Below, piece by piece: positions 7,624 through 17,214 of a DNA stretch of 64,000 nucleotides (position 1 is the first letter of the stretch; every line of letters starts with the position of its first letter). This stretch comes from Flavobacterium sp. Lineage in GTDB: Bacteria; Bacteroidota; Bacteroidia; Flavobacteriales; Flavobacteriaceae. Where the stretch lies: positions 62,001 to 126,000 of the forward strand of contig NZ_JAGNYF010000001.1 of the NCBI RefSeq assembly GCF_017985075.1, given 5' to 3'. The notes under the pieces are model-generated. The model saw only the letters and a program-made list of their open reading frames with translations. It was not told the origin of the DNA and ran no database searches. The position numbers and the translations under genes were made by a program.

Positions 7624-10467
7624 TTACATATACGCTTCAATTGGCGCACATGAACAAACTAAGTTTCTGTCTCCATACGCTTCGTCAACACGACGTACGG
7701 TTGGCCAAAATTTATTTTCAGCAATATATTCTAATGGAAATGCTGCCGCTTCTCTTGTGTATGGGAACACCCATTCGTCTGAAGTAACCATTGACAATGT
7801 GTGCGGTGCATTTTTTAAAATATTTTGAGTATCATCTTTTGAAGAAGCGCTAATTTCTTTACGAATAGCAATCATCGCATCACAAAAACGATCTAATTCT
7901 GCTAAATCTTCCGATTCTGTTGGTTCAATCATCAAAGTTCCAGCAACTGGGAAAGAAACGGTAGGGGCGTGGAAGCCATAATCCATTAGACGTTTCGCAA
8001 TATCAGTAACTTTAATACCATTATCTTCAAAAGCACGACAATCTAAAATCATTTCATGAGCGGCTCTTCCCATTTCTCCAGAATATAAAATTGGATAATG
8101 CGCTTCTAAACGCGCTTTCATATAATTAGCGTTTAAAATGGCGTGTTTTGTAGCATTTGTTAATCCTTCTGCACCTAACATGCAAATGTATCCATACGAA
8201 ATTAAGCATACTAAAGCCGAACCGTAAGGAGCTGCAGAAATAGCTGTAATAGCTTGTTCACCACCCACTTTAACAATTGGGTTAGTTGGTAAAAACGGCA
8301 CTAATTTATCATTAACACAAATTGGTCCAACACCAGGTCCGCCACCACCATGAGGAATAGCAAACGTTTTGTGTAGGTTTAAGTGGCAAACATCTGCGCC
8401 AATAGTAGCTGGATTGGTTAATCCAACTTGCGCGTTCATATTCGCGCCATCCATATAAACCAAACCACCATTTTCATGAATTAGGTTTGTAATTTCAATA
8501 ATTGAACTTTCAAAAACACCGTGAGTAGATGGATAGGTTACCATTAAAGCAGCTAAATTAGCCGAATGTAAAATGGCTTTTTCTCTTAAATCTTCTACAT
8601 CAATATTTCCTTCTGGAGTAGTTTTTGTCACGATAATATCCATTCCAGCCATAGCTGCTGAAGCTGGATTGGTTCCGTGTGCTGAAGACGGAATTAAACA
8701 AACCGTTCTGTGTTTATCGCCACGAGATAAATGGTAGGCACGAATGGTCATTAAACCGGCATATTCGCCTTGTGCACCAGAATTAGGTTGTAATGTAGTT
8801 CCTGAAAAACCAGTGACTACATTTAATTGATGCTCTAGTTTTTTAAGCATCGTAAGATATCCTTCCACTTGATCAAGTGGTGCAAATGGATGTAAATTAT
8901 TCCAATTTGCCATCGATAAAGGTAGCATTTCGGCAGCTGCATTTAATTTCATGGTACATGAGCCAAGTGAAATCATGGAGTGGTTTAACGATAAATCTTT
9001 ACGTTCTAATTTTTTAATATAACGCATCAACTGACTTTCCGAATGATTGTTATTAAATACATCGTGTTGTAAGAAAGTTGATTTTCTAATTAAATTTTCT
9101 GATATTACAGTAGTTTCTACTAATTCAGTAATAGGTTCAAATGTTTTTTCTTTGGCTTCAGCGAAAATAGCTACAATTTGATTAATATCAGAAATTGAAG
9201 TAGTTTCATTGAATGAAATTGAAATGGTATCAGCATCAATGTAGAAGAAATTTACTTCATTTTTTTCTGCAATAGCTTTCACTTTTGCAGCATCTGCTTT
9301 TACATTTATGGTATCAAAATAGGAAGTATTCGTTTGATAGACTCCAATTTTGTTTAAAGCTTCTACGGCTGTATTAGCTGAATTATGTACTTTATTTGCA
9401 ATGTATTTTAATCCTTTTGGTCCGTGATAAACCGCATACATTCCGGCCATAACTGCTAATAAAACTTGTGCGGTACAGATATTTGAAGTTGCTTTTTCAC
9501 GTTTAATATGTTGTTCACGTGTCCCTAATGCCATACGTAAGGCACGGTTTCCGTTTACGTCAATTGAAACTCCAATTATTCTTCCTGGCATCGAGCGTTT
9601 GTATTCGTCTTTTGTTGCGAAAAAAGCAGCGTGAGGTCCACCATAACCCATTGGAATTCCGAAACGTTGAGAAGTTCCTACAACTACTGAAGCGCCCATT
9701 TCTCCGGGAGGTGTTAATTTTGCTAAAGATAAAATATCTGCGGCTACGGCTACTTTAATTTCGTTTTCAGTTGCTTTTGCAATGAATGCAGTATAGTCGT
9801 GAACTTGTCCGAATTTCCCTGGATATTGAAGAATAGCTCCAAAAAAGTCCGATGAAAAATCAAATGTTTCATGATTTCCAACTACTAATTCTATATTAAG
9901 TGGTGTAGAACGCGTTTGTAAAACTGATAATGTTTGTGGTAAAATTTCTTCTGAAACAAAGAATTTAGAAACATTATTTTTCTTTTGATCTCTTGTTCTA
10001 ACATCAAACAATAAAGTCATTGCTTCAGCTGCAGCTGTTCCTTCATCTAATAAAGAAGCATTTGCAATTTCCATTCCAGTCAACTCAATAACGGTAGTTT
10101 GGTAATTTAAAATGGCTTCTAAACGACCTTGTGCAATTTCCGCTTGATACGGTGTATACGCAGTGTACCAACCTGGATTTTCAAAAACGTTTCTTTGAAT
10201 TACTGCAGGAACTATTGCTGGATGATAACCTAATCCAATATATGATTTGAAAACTTTGTTCTTTTTTCCTAATTCTTGAATATGATTTAAATATTCATAT
10301 TCAGTCATCGGTTTTTCCAGATTTAGTTCGTTTTTTAAACGAATATCTGTAGGAATAGTTTCGTAAATTAATTGATCTACTGAATCTACTCCAATAGTTT
10401 TTAACATGTGGTTTAAGTCTTTTTCACCTGTTCCAATGTGTCTTAAAGCAAAAGCATCTGTTTTCAT
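7624..10467 (-). CDS. gcvP: Glycine dehydrogenase (decarboxylating), P-protein
   Basis: Full-length single-chain P-protein of the glycine cleavage system, 947 aa, which is the normal size. The N-terminal domain starts with [17 protein letters not shown] and contains [18 protein letters not shown]-type sequence. The C-terminal catalytic half carries the PLP-lysine motif [18 protein letters not shown]. It decarboxylates glycine and passes the aminomethyl group to the H-protein lipoyl arm. The other cleavage-system genes are not adjacent. The gene has its own promoter element and terminator. Confidence 0.97.
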   Translation of the reverse strand: MKTDAFALRHIGTGEKDLNHMLKTIGVDSVDQLIYETIPTDIRLKNELNLEKPMTEYEYLNHIQELGKKNKVFKSYIGLGYHPAIVPAVIQRNVFENPGWYTAYTPYQAEIAQGRLEAILNYQTTVIELTGMEIANASLLDEGTAAAEAMTLLFDVRTRDQKKNNVSKFFVSEEILPQTLSVLQTRSTPLNIELVVGNHETFDFSSDFFGAILQYPGKFGQVHDYTAFIAKATENEIKVAVAADILSLAKLTPPGEMGASVVVGTSQRFGIPMGYGGPHAAFFATKDEYKRSMPGRIIGVSIDVNGNRALRMALGTREQHIKREKATSNICTAQVLLAVMAGMYAVYHGPKGLKYIANKVHNSANTAVEALNKIGVYQTNTSYFDTINVKADAAKVKAIAEKNEVNFFYIDADTISISFNETTSISDINQIVAIFAEAKEKTFEPITELVETTVISENLIRKSTFLQHDVFNNNHSESQLMRYIKKLERKDLSLNHSMISLGSCTMKLNAAAEMLPLSMANWNNLHPFAPLDQVEGYLTMLKKLEHQLNVVTGFSGTTLQPNSGAQGEYAGLMTIRAYHLSRGDKHRTVCLIPSSAHGTNPASAAMAGMDIIVTKTTPEGNIDVEDLREKAILHSANLAALMVTYPSTHGVFESSIIEITNLIHENGGLVYMDGANMNAQVGLTNPATIGADVCHLNLHKTFAIPHGGGGPGVGPICVNDKLVPFLPTNPIVKVGGEQAITAISAAPYGSALVCLISYGYICMLGAEGLTNATKHAILNANYMKARLEAHYPILYSGEMGRAAHEMILDCRAFEDNGIKVTDIAKRLMDYGFHAPTVSFPVAGTLMIEPTESEDLAELDRFCDAMIAIRKEISASSKDDTQNILKNAPHTLSMVTSDEWVFPYTREAAAFPLEYIAENKFWPTVRRVDEAYGDRNLVCSCAPIEAYM

Positions 10468-10502
10468 TTATATATAAAAATAGGTTGTGTTTAAATTTGA
10501 TA

Positions 10503-10510
10503 CAAAAGTA
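10503..10510 (-). promoter_or_regulatory. Promoter -7 element for gcvP
   Basis: TACTTTTG on the minus strand fits TAnnTTTG, 35 bases upstream of the gcvP ATG. No convincing -33 box. Confidence 0.45.
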
Positions 10511-10596
10511 ATTATTAATCTGCTAAAATTAATTGCTTTTTAGTTGAATTTTCATGATTTTTATCAACTAAAATAGCTTGTTATTAACACTTTTAT

Positions 10597-10604
10597 TATT
10601 TTTG
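10597..10604 (+). promoter_or_regulatory. Promoter -7 element very close to the UbiA-like start
   Basis: TATTTTTG fits TAnnTTTG and ends only 4 bases before the ATG at 10609. If used, the transcript would start at or next to the ATG, so it would be leaderless or nearly so; alternatively the true start codon is downstream. A TTG at 10578-10580 is 16 bases away, shorter than usual. Confidence 0.35.
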
Positions 10605-10608
10605 TTGA

Positions 10609-11379
10609 ATGTTAGTTTTAAAACAAATTTTCGATTTATACATCAAAAGCAGTTTACATGTTGCTTTTGCTATTTTTTCTTTAGTAAAAGTAGTGGAGCT
10701 ATCGTTAAACATTTCTTCTAACGTGTTTTTGGAAAGAGCTATTTTTTCTGGTAGTGTATTTGGCTATTCAGTTTTAAAATATTACGAATTTTGGAAATCC
10801 ACTAAGTTTTCAGTACACAAAAATAATTCTGTTTTAGGAATTACAACAGTTGCATTTTTGACTTTTGTAATTTGCTTCTTTCAATTAAAATTTTGTTTTC
10901 AAATAGCATTTTTACAAATCTTTTTTTTGGTTGTATTGTATCCGTTTTTACGAAAATATTGGTTTTTAAAAATAGCTATTGTGAGTATTTGCGTAACGTA
11001 CGTGGTGAGTTACATTCCAACGTTAGATACAAAAATGTTGTTTTTTTTCAATACAATTTTACAAGTGAAATTATTTTTCTTGATATGCGCCTTGTTAATT
11101 CCTTTTGAAATTTATGATTCGCAGCATGATGCAATTACTTTACAAACGATTCCTCAAAAATTTGGTATAAAAAAAACTAAATATTTAGGTTACTTGTTTT
11201 TAATTTGTTTTTGCATTCTGAGTTTAATATTACGGTTTGAACGTTTCGATGTGGTAATAGCAATTGTAATTGGATTTTTTATTCGATTTTCTTCCACAAA
11301 AAATAGTAAATATTACACCAGTTTTTGGGTAGAAAGTATTCCTATTTTGTGGTGGTGGTTAGTTTTGATTTTTAAATAG
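10609..11379 (+). CDS. UbiA-like prenyltransferase-family membrane protein (possibly non-catalytic)
   Basis: A 256-residue protein with about eight hydrophobic segments. The stretch LIPFEIYDSQHDAITLQTIPQKFGIKKT matches the second aspartate-rich region of the UbiA superfamily (D...D, then T-x-P-x-x-x-G-x-x-K-T), as in menaquinone or heme A prenyltransferases. The first aspartate motif (NDxxDxxxD) is not recognisable; that region reads SGSVFGYSVLKYYEFWK. It may therefore be a divergent or inactive member. It stands alone, divergent from gcvP. Confidence 0.6.
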   Translation: MLVLKQIFDLYIKSSLHVAFAIFSLVKVVELSLNISSNVFLERAIFSGSVFGYSVLKYYEFWKSTKFSVHKNNSVLGITTVAFLTFVICFFQLKFCFQIAFLQIFFLVVLYPFLRKYWFLKIAIVSICVTYVVSYIPTLDTKMLFFFNTILQVKLFFLICALLIPFEIYDSQHDAITLQTIPQKFGIKKTKYLGYLFLICFCILSLILRFERFDVVIAIVIGFFIRFSSTKNSKYYTSFWVESIPILWWWLVLIFK

Positions 11380-11604
11380 TTAATCAATTAATCTCGACTT
11401 TTTTATTATAAATACTTTATGTTTTTTATGGCTATGAACTAGATAAAGTTATATTTTAATTGTTTACTAAACTCTTAAATATGAAAATTACGTTAAATTT
11501 CTTTATTTAACTATTCTCTTGCAAAACCAAATATATATGATAATTCTTCCGATTTTTTTGTAAAATTTAAATTTTTACTTTATATTCGAAAAAAATATAT
11601 TAGT
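11380..11604. other. AT-rich intergenic stretch
   Basis: No gene or clear structure was seen. Together with 11923-12193 and the two genes that flank those gaps, this forms a patch visibly richer in A and T than the housekeeping genes on either side, which could mark an acquired insertion. Confidence 0.4.
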
Positions 11605-11922
11605 ATGCCTCCACTATATCCAATACAAAGTTATAATTATGTTTTGTCAATAAGTTTAGAAATAAATTTAGAAAATCTAATAATGTTTCATAAATATCAA
11701 TTATTAAAAGCTTATGTTTTTATTAGTCCTCTAACTATTTATGAACACAATAAGTTAATTGATGCAACTAATGAAATTGTAGATAACTTTAAAGATACTA
11801 TAAATGACCTCAAAGAATTAAATGATATAAATATTAAATGGCAATATATTGACAAAATTAAGAATGAACAAAATAGTGTTTTAGAAAAATCTATTTCTAT
11901 ATTAGATAAACTAAATTCGTAG
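11605..11922 (+). CDS. Hypothetical protein, 105 aa
   Basis: An open frame of 105 codons with no recognised domain. The C-terminal half (residues about 50-105) is rich in Lys, Glu, Asn and Ile and looks helical, possibly coiled-coil (NEIVDNFKDTINDLKELNDI). No signal peptide or membrane helix is evident. It lies alone in an AT-rich patch with long gaps on either side, so its reality is less certain than that of its neighbours. Confidence 0.4.
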   Translation: MPPLYPIQSYNYVLSISLEINLENLIMFHKYQLLKAYVFISPLTIYEHNKLIDATNEIVDNFKDTINDLKELNDINIKWQYIDKIKNEQNSVLEKSISILDKLNS

Positions 11923-12193
11923 TCTTATATGCTTTTATAACTTATAAATATGTAATTATTAGGATTTAATAATAAAACATTTGTATGATTATATAAAAAC
12001 TTTTGGTAAAGAGTCAATTTTGTGAAATTCTAATATTTTAACTACTTTATTTAAATTATTTACTGTAAGTTTAGATTTCCATTATTTATTAAATATGTCT
12101 AAAACTCTAATTATTTGTTATTAAAAATTATTTAACATTACCGTTATGATATCACTTACAAATTAAGTTGGTAAATTAAAAAGCTGTTAATAT

Positions 12194-14506
12194 TTATTTC
12201 AACTTAGAACTTTCATGACCAAATAGATCAATATAATATCCTCCAATTTCTCTAATTGTAACTAGCGCAGCTCCATTAATAAATATATTAGCATCATCGA
12301 ATTTACATTTTATGACTTCGTTTAAATCTTTATCTAAATAACCAAATTTATTATTTTTACAAACAACAATTCTATTTTCATTAAAGCGATAATATGTTTT
12401 AACAAATTTTCTGTGTTCCTCCAATTTGAATTTATTGATCTCGAAAATATCTTTTACATCTGTAAATATAAAATCTGTTTCTATTCCACTATTAAAATTT
12501 TTATATTTGATAAAACCATTTTTATTTATGATAAGAATTAATTCATTACTGTTTAAAATTCTTCGAGTGTAATTTAATTCTTTATATTCATAATTTAAAT
12601 TCATTAGATTTAATAAATCTATTTTATTTTCTCTTTCTATTTCAATTAGATTTATGTCTCCATATTCATATAAAAATAAATATTTATAATCGCATTCTAA
12701 TATGCACTTTCCATAATAATCATATAAACCTTGATTTTTATCGCAATCGTGAGTTACTATAAATTTTTTTCCAAATTCAAATTGGTTAAATTTAGAATCT
12801 ATAAAAGAATTATAGTCTTTAAAATATAAACCTATTTTATTTTTTCTATAAAGTAAATAAAAATCTAATTCTCCATTTAGATCATTACTGAGAGTATAAA
12901 TAATATTTTCATCGGATAGTTTTGATAAATTTTTACTATCTTCAATCTTATCATACTCAAGAGGTATCAATATATTTTTTTTGAACAGATATACTCCAAA
13001 TAAATTGGAGGTTATATTTTTTAATAAAATACTATCATCATCAAAACCATCAATATCGAAGTCATAATCAAATTCTAAAATTAATTCCCCTCTGTAATTT
13101 AATAAACCGTACTTTTCTTTCTTTTTATATTTGATTAATTTAGTTTCATATCTTATTAAATTACTTTCAAAATCTAAATAAGTTAAGGAATCATATATTG
13201 GACTTATAGTTTCTTTCCCATATATATCAATAATTCCTTTTTTGCCATCAACTTCAAAAAGTAAATGTTTGGGTATTTCAAAAAAATTATTAATTAGCTT
13301 ACCTTTAATGCTGAATCTATTGATAATTGTTTTATCGAAATTCATTACAGTTACAAAATCATTCTGTATTTCAATAAAAAAGTTTAGAGAGAATCCACCA
13401 TAATTTATATCGTAAAGGATATTTCTATTCTCAAAAATTATTTCACCATTTAGATTATTAATTATAGTAATTGAATCTTTTTTTAACTTAAAAACTATTA
13501 ATTTTCTGTCCTTGTTGGCTACAATCGAAATTATTTTTTTAGTATTATGTAGAAATAAGCCATTTATATAAAATGTTACATTTATAAATAGTTTTCCATT
13601 AATCCAAATTCCTGGTTCATCATTATCTCCATAAAAACCATATGAAATATTTCTATTTAATGTTTTTAGTATTTGAATTCCTCTATAGTCTATGATGTAA
13701 TATTCAGTTTCTTTATTAGTTAAACTTTTTTTAAATGAATAAAAACCCCATCTTTCGTCAATAATTAGTTCATAAATATTTTCATATAATTTGGTTTTAT
13801 TTAAATAAATGTCAAATTTATCATTTTCATTAATCTTAATAGTTAGAAATTTTACGGTTGGAAAATTATCTTTTTTAAACGGAATGTCTAATAATTCAAA
13901 TGAAATATCAGGTTTTAGATTAAGATTTTTAAAAATATTTTTTTTAAATAATATTTCATAACAAGTTTCAATAGCTTTTAAAGAGTTTTTACTGTTATTA
14001 ACATAAAACTCATTTTTTTTACCAGTTAAGTTCGTGAGTAATTCATTTAATGAAGGATATTTGTAGCCATTTTTATTTATTAATCTACATTCATCAACTC
14101 CATATTTCATTAAACATATTTTATTTTTAACATTAAGATTTTCATATCCATTTCTTAATATTTCACTTCTTAACACATTTAAATGGAAGTCTATATTATG
14201 ACCCACAAAAAAATCAACTTCATTAAATTCAGGTAATATCTTATCAAATAAATCATTAATAATTACTCCTTTGTTAATAGCTATTTCATTACTAATCTTA
14301 TGAATATTAAAAGCTTCATTTTCAATTAAAAAACCATATGGTCTAATGATATAATCACTAAATTCAGTTTTTTTTTCTAAATATTCATTAGATATGAAAT
14401 AGCTTAATGAGACCATTCTTGTCCAATTATTGAAATCAAGATAAGGAATATTATAATCTTTTTGTTGGCTGGCTGTTTGAACATATAAAAAGCAAATTTT
14501 ACTCAT
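12194..14506 (-). CDS. Degenerate DEDD-exonuclease domain fused to WG-like repeats
   Basis: A 770-residue protein. Residues 1 to about 190 align by pattern with DnaQ-type 3'-5' exonucleases: ICFLYVQTASQQKDYNIPYLDFNNW, YIIRPYGFLIENEAFNIHKIS, and FVGHNIDFHLNVLRSEILR. Residues 200-770 consist of WG/KWG-type beta repeats such as KKGIIDIYGKETISPIYDS, YGLLNYRGELILEFDYDF and FGYLDKDLNEVIKCKFDD. All acidic catalytic positions look substituted: D-x-E reads Q-T-A, HNxxFD reads HNIDFH, and the third motif lacks HxxxxD. This suggests a binding rather than a cutting domain. It starts 16 bases after the M3 peptidase stop on the same strand. The gene is notably AT-rich. Confidence 0.7.
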   Translation of the reverse strand: MSKICFLYVQTASQQKDYNIPYLDFNNWTRMVSLSYFISNEYLEKKTEFSDYIIRPYGFLIENEAFNIHKISNEIAINKGVIINDLFDKILPEFNEVDFFVGHNIDFHLNVLRSEILRNGYENLNVKNKICLMKYGVDECRLINKNGYKYPSLNELLTNLTGKKNEFYVNNSKNSLKAIETCYEILFKKNIFKNLNLKPDISFELLDIPFKKDNFPTVKFLTIKINENDKFDIYLNKTKLYENIYELIIDERWGFYSFKKSLTNKETEYYIIDYRGIQILKTLNRNISYGFYGDNDEPGIWINGKLFINVTFYINGLFLHNTKKIISIVANKDRKLIVFKLKKDSITIINNLNGEIIFENRNILYDINYGGFSLNFFIEIQNDFVTVMNFDKTIINRFSIKGKLINNFFEIPKHLLFEVDGKKGIIDIYGKETISPIYDSLTYLDFESNLIRYETKLIKYKKKEKYGLLNYRGELILEFDYDFDIDGFDDDSILLKNITSNLFGVYLFKKNILIPLEYDKIEDSKNLSKLSDENIIYTLSNDLNGELDFYLLYRKNKIGLYFKDYNSFIDSKFNQFEFGKKFIVTHDCDKNQGLYDYYGKCILECDYKYLFLYEYGDINLIEIERENKIDLLNLMNLNYEYKELNYTRRILNSNELILIINKNGFIKYKNFNSGIETDFIFTDVKDIFEINKFKLEEHRKFVKTYYRFNENRIVVCKNNKFGYLDKDLNEVIKCKFDDANIFINGAALVTIREIGGYYIDLFGHESSKLK

Positions 14507-14522
14507 AATAAATCATGTTTAT

Positions 14523-16547
14523 TTAAATCAATCCTGCTCTTTTCAGCAAAGCATCTGCATTTGGCTCTTGTCCTCTAAAGTTTTTATATAGCGTCATTGG
14601 ATGCTCGGTACCACCTTTTGACAAAACATTTTCTTTAAATTTCGTCGCGACTTCTTTATTGAAAATGCCTTTTTCTTGAAAATAGGCAAACGCATCGGCA
14701 TCCAAAACTTCCGCCCATTTATAACTGTAATATCCGGAAGAATAACCACCTTGAAAGATATGTGAAAACGAAACGCTCATACAATTTTCAGCAACATCTG
14801 GAAATAATGACGTGTCGCCCATGGCTTGTTTTTCAAACGATTTTATGTTATCAATAGGTTGGTTTTTCCCATGATATTCCATATCTAACAAACCAAAACT
14901 CAATTGGCGTAAGGTGGCCATTCCTTCTAAGAAACTTGCCGATTCTTTAATTTTCTCCACATATTCTTGTGGAATAATTTTACCTGTTTCATAATGTTTC
15001 GCAAACAAAGCCAAGGCTTCTGGTTCGTAACACCAGTTTTCCATTACTTGAGAAGGTAATTCTACAAAATCCCAAAATACTGAAGTTCCCGAAAGGCTAG
15101 GGTAGGTAGTGTTTGCTAACATACCATGCAAACCGTGACCGAATTCGTGGAATAAAGTCGTCACTTCATTGAACGTTAATAAAGAAGGTTTTGTAGCAGT
15201 CGGTGGCGTGAAATTACACACATTAGAAACGTGAGGTCTTTCATTTGTTCCGTCTTTAATATATTGAGGTTTGAAAGAGGTCATCCATGCGCCATTTCTT
15301 TTGCCTTTTCTTGGAAAGAAATCGGTGTAAAATATCGCAACTAAATTTTTATTTTCATCTAAAACTTCAAAAGTTTGCACATCAGAATGGTATTTGTCAA
15401 TGTCAAAAACTTCGTTAAATGTTATTCCAAAAAGTTTTTCTGCAATTGTAAATGCTCCGTTTAAAACATTTTCTAATTTGAAATAAGGTTTTAAAGCTTC
15501 ATCATCTAAATTGAATAATTTTTGTTTCAATTTTTCTGAATAATAGGCGCTATCCCATTTTTCTAATTGTTCAATTCCGTCTAATTCTTTTGCAAAAGCA
15601 GCTAATTGTTCAAATTCTTTTTTAGCAGCGGGTTTGGCTTTTTCTAAAATATCATTTAAAAAAGTAATTACTTTTGTTGGGTTTTGAGCCATTCGTTCTT
15701 CTAAAACAAAATGCGCATGCGTTTCGTATCCTAATAAATTAGCACGTTCGTGACGTAGCGCTACAATTTTTATAGTAATTTCTTCGTTGTTGTATTCGTT
15801 ATTTTGAAAGGCTTTTTTACCAAATGAAATTGCCATTTCTTTTCTTAATTCTCTATTTTCAATATAAGTTACAAATGGCATATAACTTGGAAAATCTAAA
15901 GTAAATAGCCAACCTGTTTTTTCTTTTGATTTGGCTAAATCAGCTGCAGCTTCTTTAGCGCCTTCAGGCAACCCATTTAAATCCTGTTCATTTGTAATGT
16001 GTAATTCAAAATTATTGGTTTCTGCTAAGGTGTTTTCACCAAAAGTCAATTGCAATTGAGCTAATTCGGTATCAATTTCCCTTAATCGAACTTTTTTATC
16101 TTCAGAAAGTAACGCTCCATTTCGAGTAAAACCTTTGTATTTTTTATCAAGTAAAGTCGCTTGTTCTGTTGTTAAATTTATATTGTTTTTATTTTCATAA
16201 ACGTATTTCACTTTTTTAAATAAATCTTCGTTTAAAGCTATGTCGTTTCCAAATTCTGTTAGTAATGGCGTAACTTCTTGTGCGATTTTTTGCATTTCAT
16301 CTGAAGTTTCCGCAGAATTTAAGTTGAAAAATATAGACGATAATCTATCTAAATTTTCACCCGAAAAATCTAATGCTTCGATAGTATTTTCAAAAGTAGG
16401 TGTTTCAGAATTCGTAATTATGGCATCAATTTCGGCTTTTGCTTTGCTAATATTTTCAATAAATGCGGGTTTGTAATCTTCTAATTTTATTTGCGAAAAT
16501 GGTGCAGTGTTATGTTTGGTATTGAATTTTGAGGTTAAGATTTTCAT
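14523..16547 (-). CDS. M3-family metallopeptidase (peptidyl-dipeptidase Dcp-like)
   Basis: A 674-residue thimet oligopeptidase-family zinc peptidase. The zinc motif HEFGHGLHGML (HExxH) is present with the downstream zinc-binding glutamate region FWDFVELPSQVMENW. The C-terminal YSYKWAEVLDADAF and GGTEHPMTLYKNFRGQEP segments are typical of the family. It removes dipeptides or short fragments from oligopeptides. It lacks a signal peptide, so a cytoplasmic role in peptide turnover is likely. The length is normal for Dcp/OpdA-type enzymes. Confidence 0.92.
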   Translation of the reverse strand: MKILTSKFNTKHNTAPFSQIKLEDYKPAFIENISKAKAEIDAIITNSETPTFENTIEALDFSGENLDRLSSIFFNLNSAETSDEMQKIAQEVTPLLTEFGNDIALNEDLFKKVKYVYENKNNINLTTEQATLLDKKYKGFTRNGALLSEDKKVRLREIDTELAQLQLTFGENTLAETNNFELHITNEQDLNGLPEGAKEAAADLAKSKEKTGWLFTLDFPSYMPFVTYIENRELRKEMAISFGKKAFQNNEYNNEEITIKIVALRHERANLLGYETHAHFVLEERMAQNPTKVITFLNDILEKAKPAAKKEFEQLAAFAKELDGIEQLEKWDSAYYSEKLKQKLFNLDDEALKPYFKLENVLNGAFTIAEKLFGITFNEVFDIDKYHSDVQTFEVLDENKNLVAIFYTDFFPRKGKRNGAWMTSFKPQYIKDGTNERPHVSNVCNFTPPTATKPSLLTFNEVTTLFHEFGHGLHGMLANTTYPSLSGTSVFWDFVELPSQVMENWCYEPEALALFAKHYETGKIIPQEYVEKIKESASFLEGMATLRQLSFGLLDMEYHGKNQPIDNIKSFEKQAMGDTSLFPDVAENCMSVSFSHIFQGGYSSGYYSYKWAEVLDADAFAYFQEKGIFNKEVATKFKENVLSKGGTEHPMTLYKNFRGQEPNADALLKRAGLI

Positions 16548-16573
16548 TATAACTAATTGTTTTTATGTTTTTT

Positions 16574-16648
16574 AACCATTAAGAGATTAAGTTTCATTAA
16601 GCAAAATGGCTAACCAAAATCTTAATTTTTCTTAATCTCTTAATGGTT
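16574..16648. repeat. Long palindrome between the M3 peptidase and purE
   Basis: AACCATTAAGAGATTAAG (16574-16591) and its exact reverse complement (16631-16648) form an 18-base-pair perfect stem with a 39-base loop. It fills the gap between two minus-strand genes. There is no long T tract, so it is not a standard terminator. Confidence 0.75.
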
Positions 16649-16653
16649 TAATT

Positions 16654-17139
16654 TTATTTTTTCAATTCAGATGCTGCTTTATTTACAGCTTCTTTCAGAC
16701 TTTCTTTATAGAAAATAATTTTATCTAATACACATTTATCTGAACTACCTATAATTTGTGCGGCTAAAATTCCAGCGTTTTTTGAACCGTTTAAAGCTAC
16801 GGTTGCTACGGGAACTCCGCCTGGCATTTGTAGAATAGATAAAACAGAATCCCATCCATCAATAGAATTACTTGATTTTACAGGCACTCCAATTACAGGA
16901 AGCGGACTCATAGACGCTACCATTCCAGGTAAATGTGCCGCACCACCTGCGCCAGCAATAATTACTGAAATTCCACGAGTGTGCGCATTTTTACTAAAAT
17001 CGAATAACTTTTCTGGTGTTCTGTGTGCCGAAACAATATCTACTTCGGTTTCAATATCAAATCCTTTTAAAATGTCTATGGCTTCTTGCATCACTGGCAT
17101 ATCCGAAATGCTTCCCATTATAATGGCTACTTTACTCAT
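16654..17139 (-). CDS. purE: 5-(carboxyamino)imidazole ribonucleotide mutase
   Basis: Class I PurE. The protein begins MSKVAIIMGSISDMPVM, and carries the family motifs SAHRTPEKLFDF, IAGAGGAAHLPGMVAS and GVPVKSSNSIDGWDSVLSI LQMP-type sequence. It converts N5-CAIR to CAIR in purine synthesis. The ATG at 17139 is the family start; the frame is open 10 codons further upstream. It follows purK on the same strand, which supplies its substrate, separated by a 74-base gap that holds a long palindrome. Confidence 0.96.
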   Translation of the reverse strand: MSKVAIIMGSISDMPVMQEAIDILKGFDIETEVDIVSAHRTPEKLFDFSKNAHTRGISVIIAGAGGAAHLPGMVASMSPLPVIGVPVKSSNSIDGWDSVLSILQMPGGVPVATVALNGSKNAGILAAQIIGSSDKCVLDKIIFYKESLKEAVNKAASELKK

Positions 17140-17155
17140 AATTTTTATTTTTTTG

Positions 17156-17214
17156 AACACAGATTTCACAGATTTTCACAGATTTAATTTGTGTTAATTT
17201 GTGAAATCTGTGTT
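17156..17214. repeat. Long imperfect palindrome between purE and purK
   Basis: Arms 17156-17174 and 17196-17214 pair over 18 of 19 positions. The core unit ACAGATTTCACAGATTTTCACAGATTT is itself an internal direct repeat. The right arm ends at the purK stop. A related element, with GCCACAGATT at the outer end, lies at 36849-36924. Confidence 0.75.

Noticed and set aside
7577-7828. Plus-strand open frame of 83 codons
   Set aside because: It mostly lies antisense to the end of gcvP and has no family pattern.
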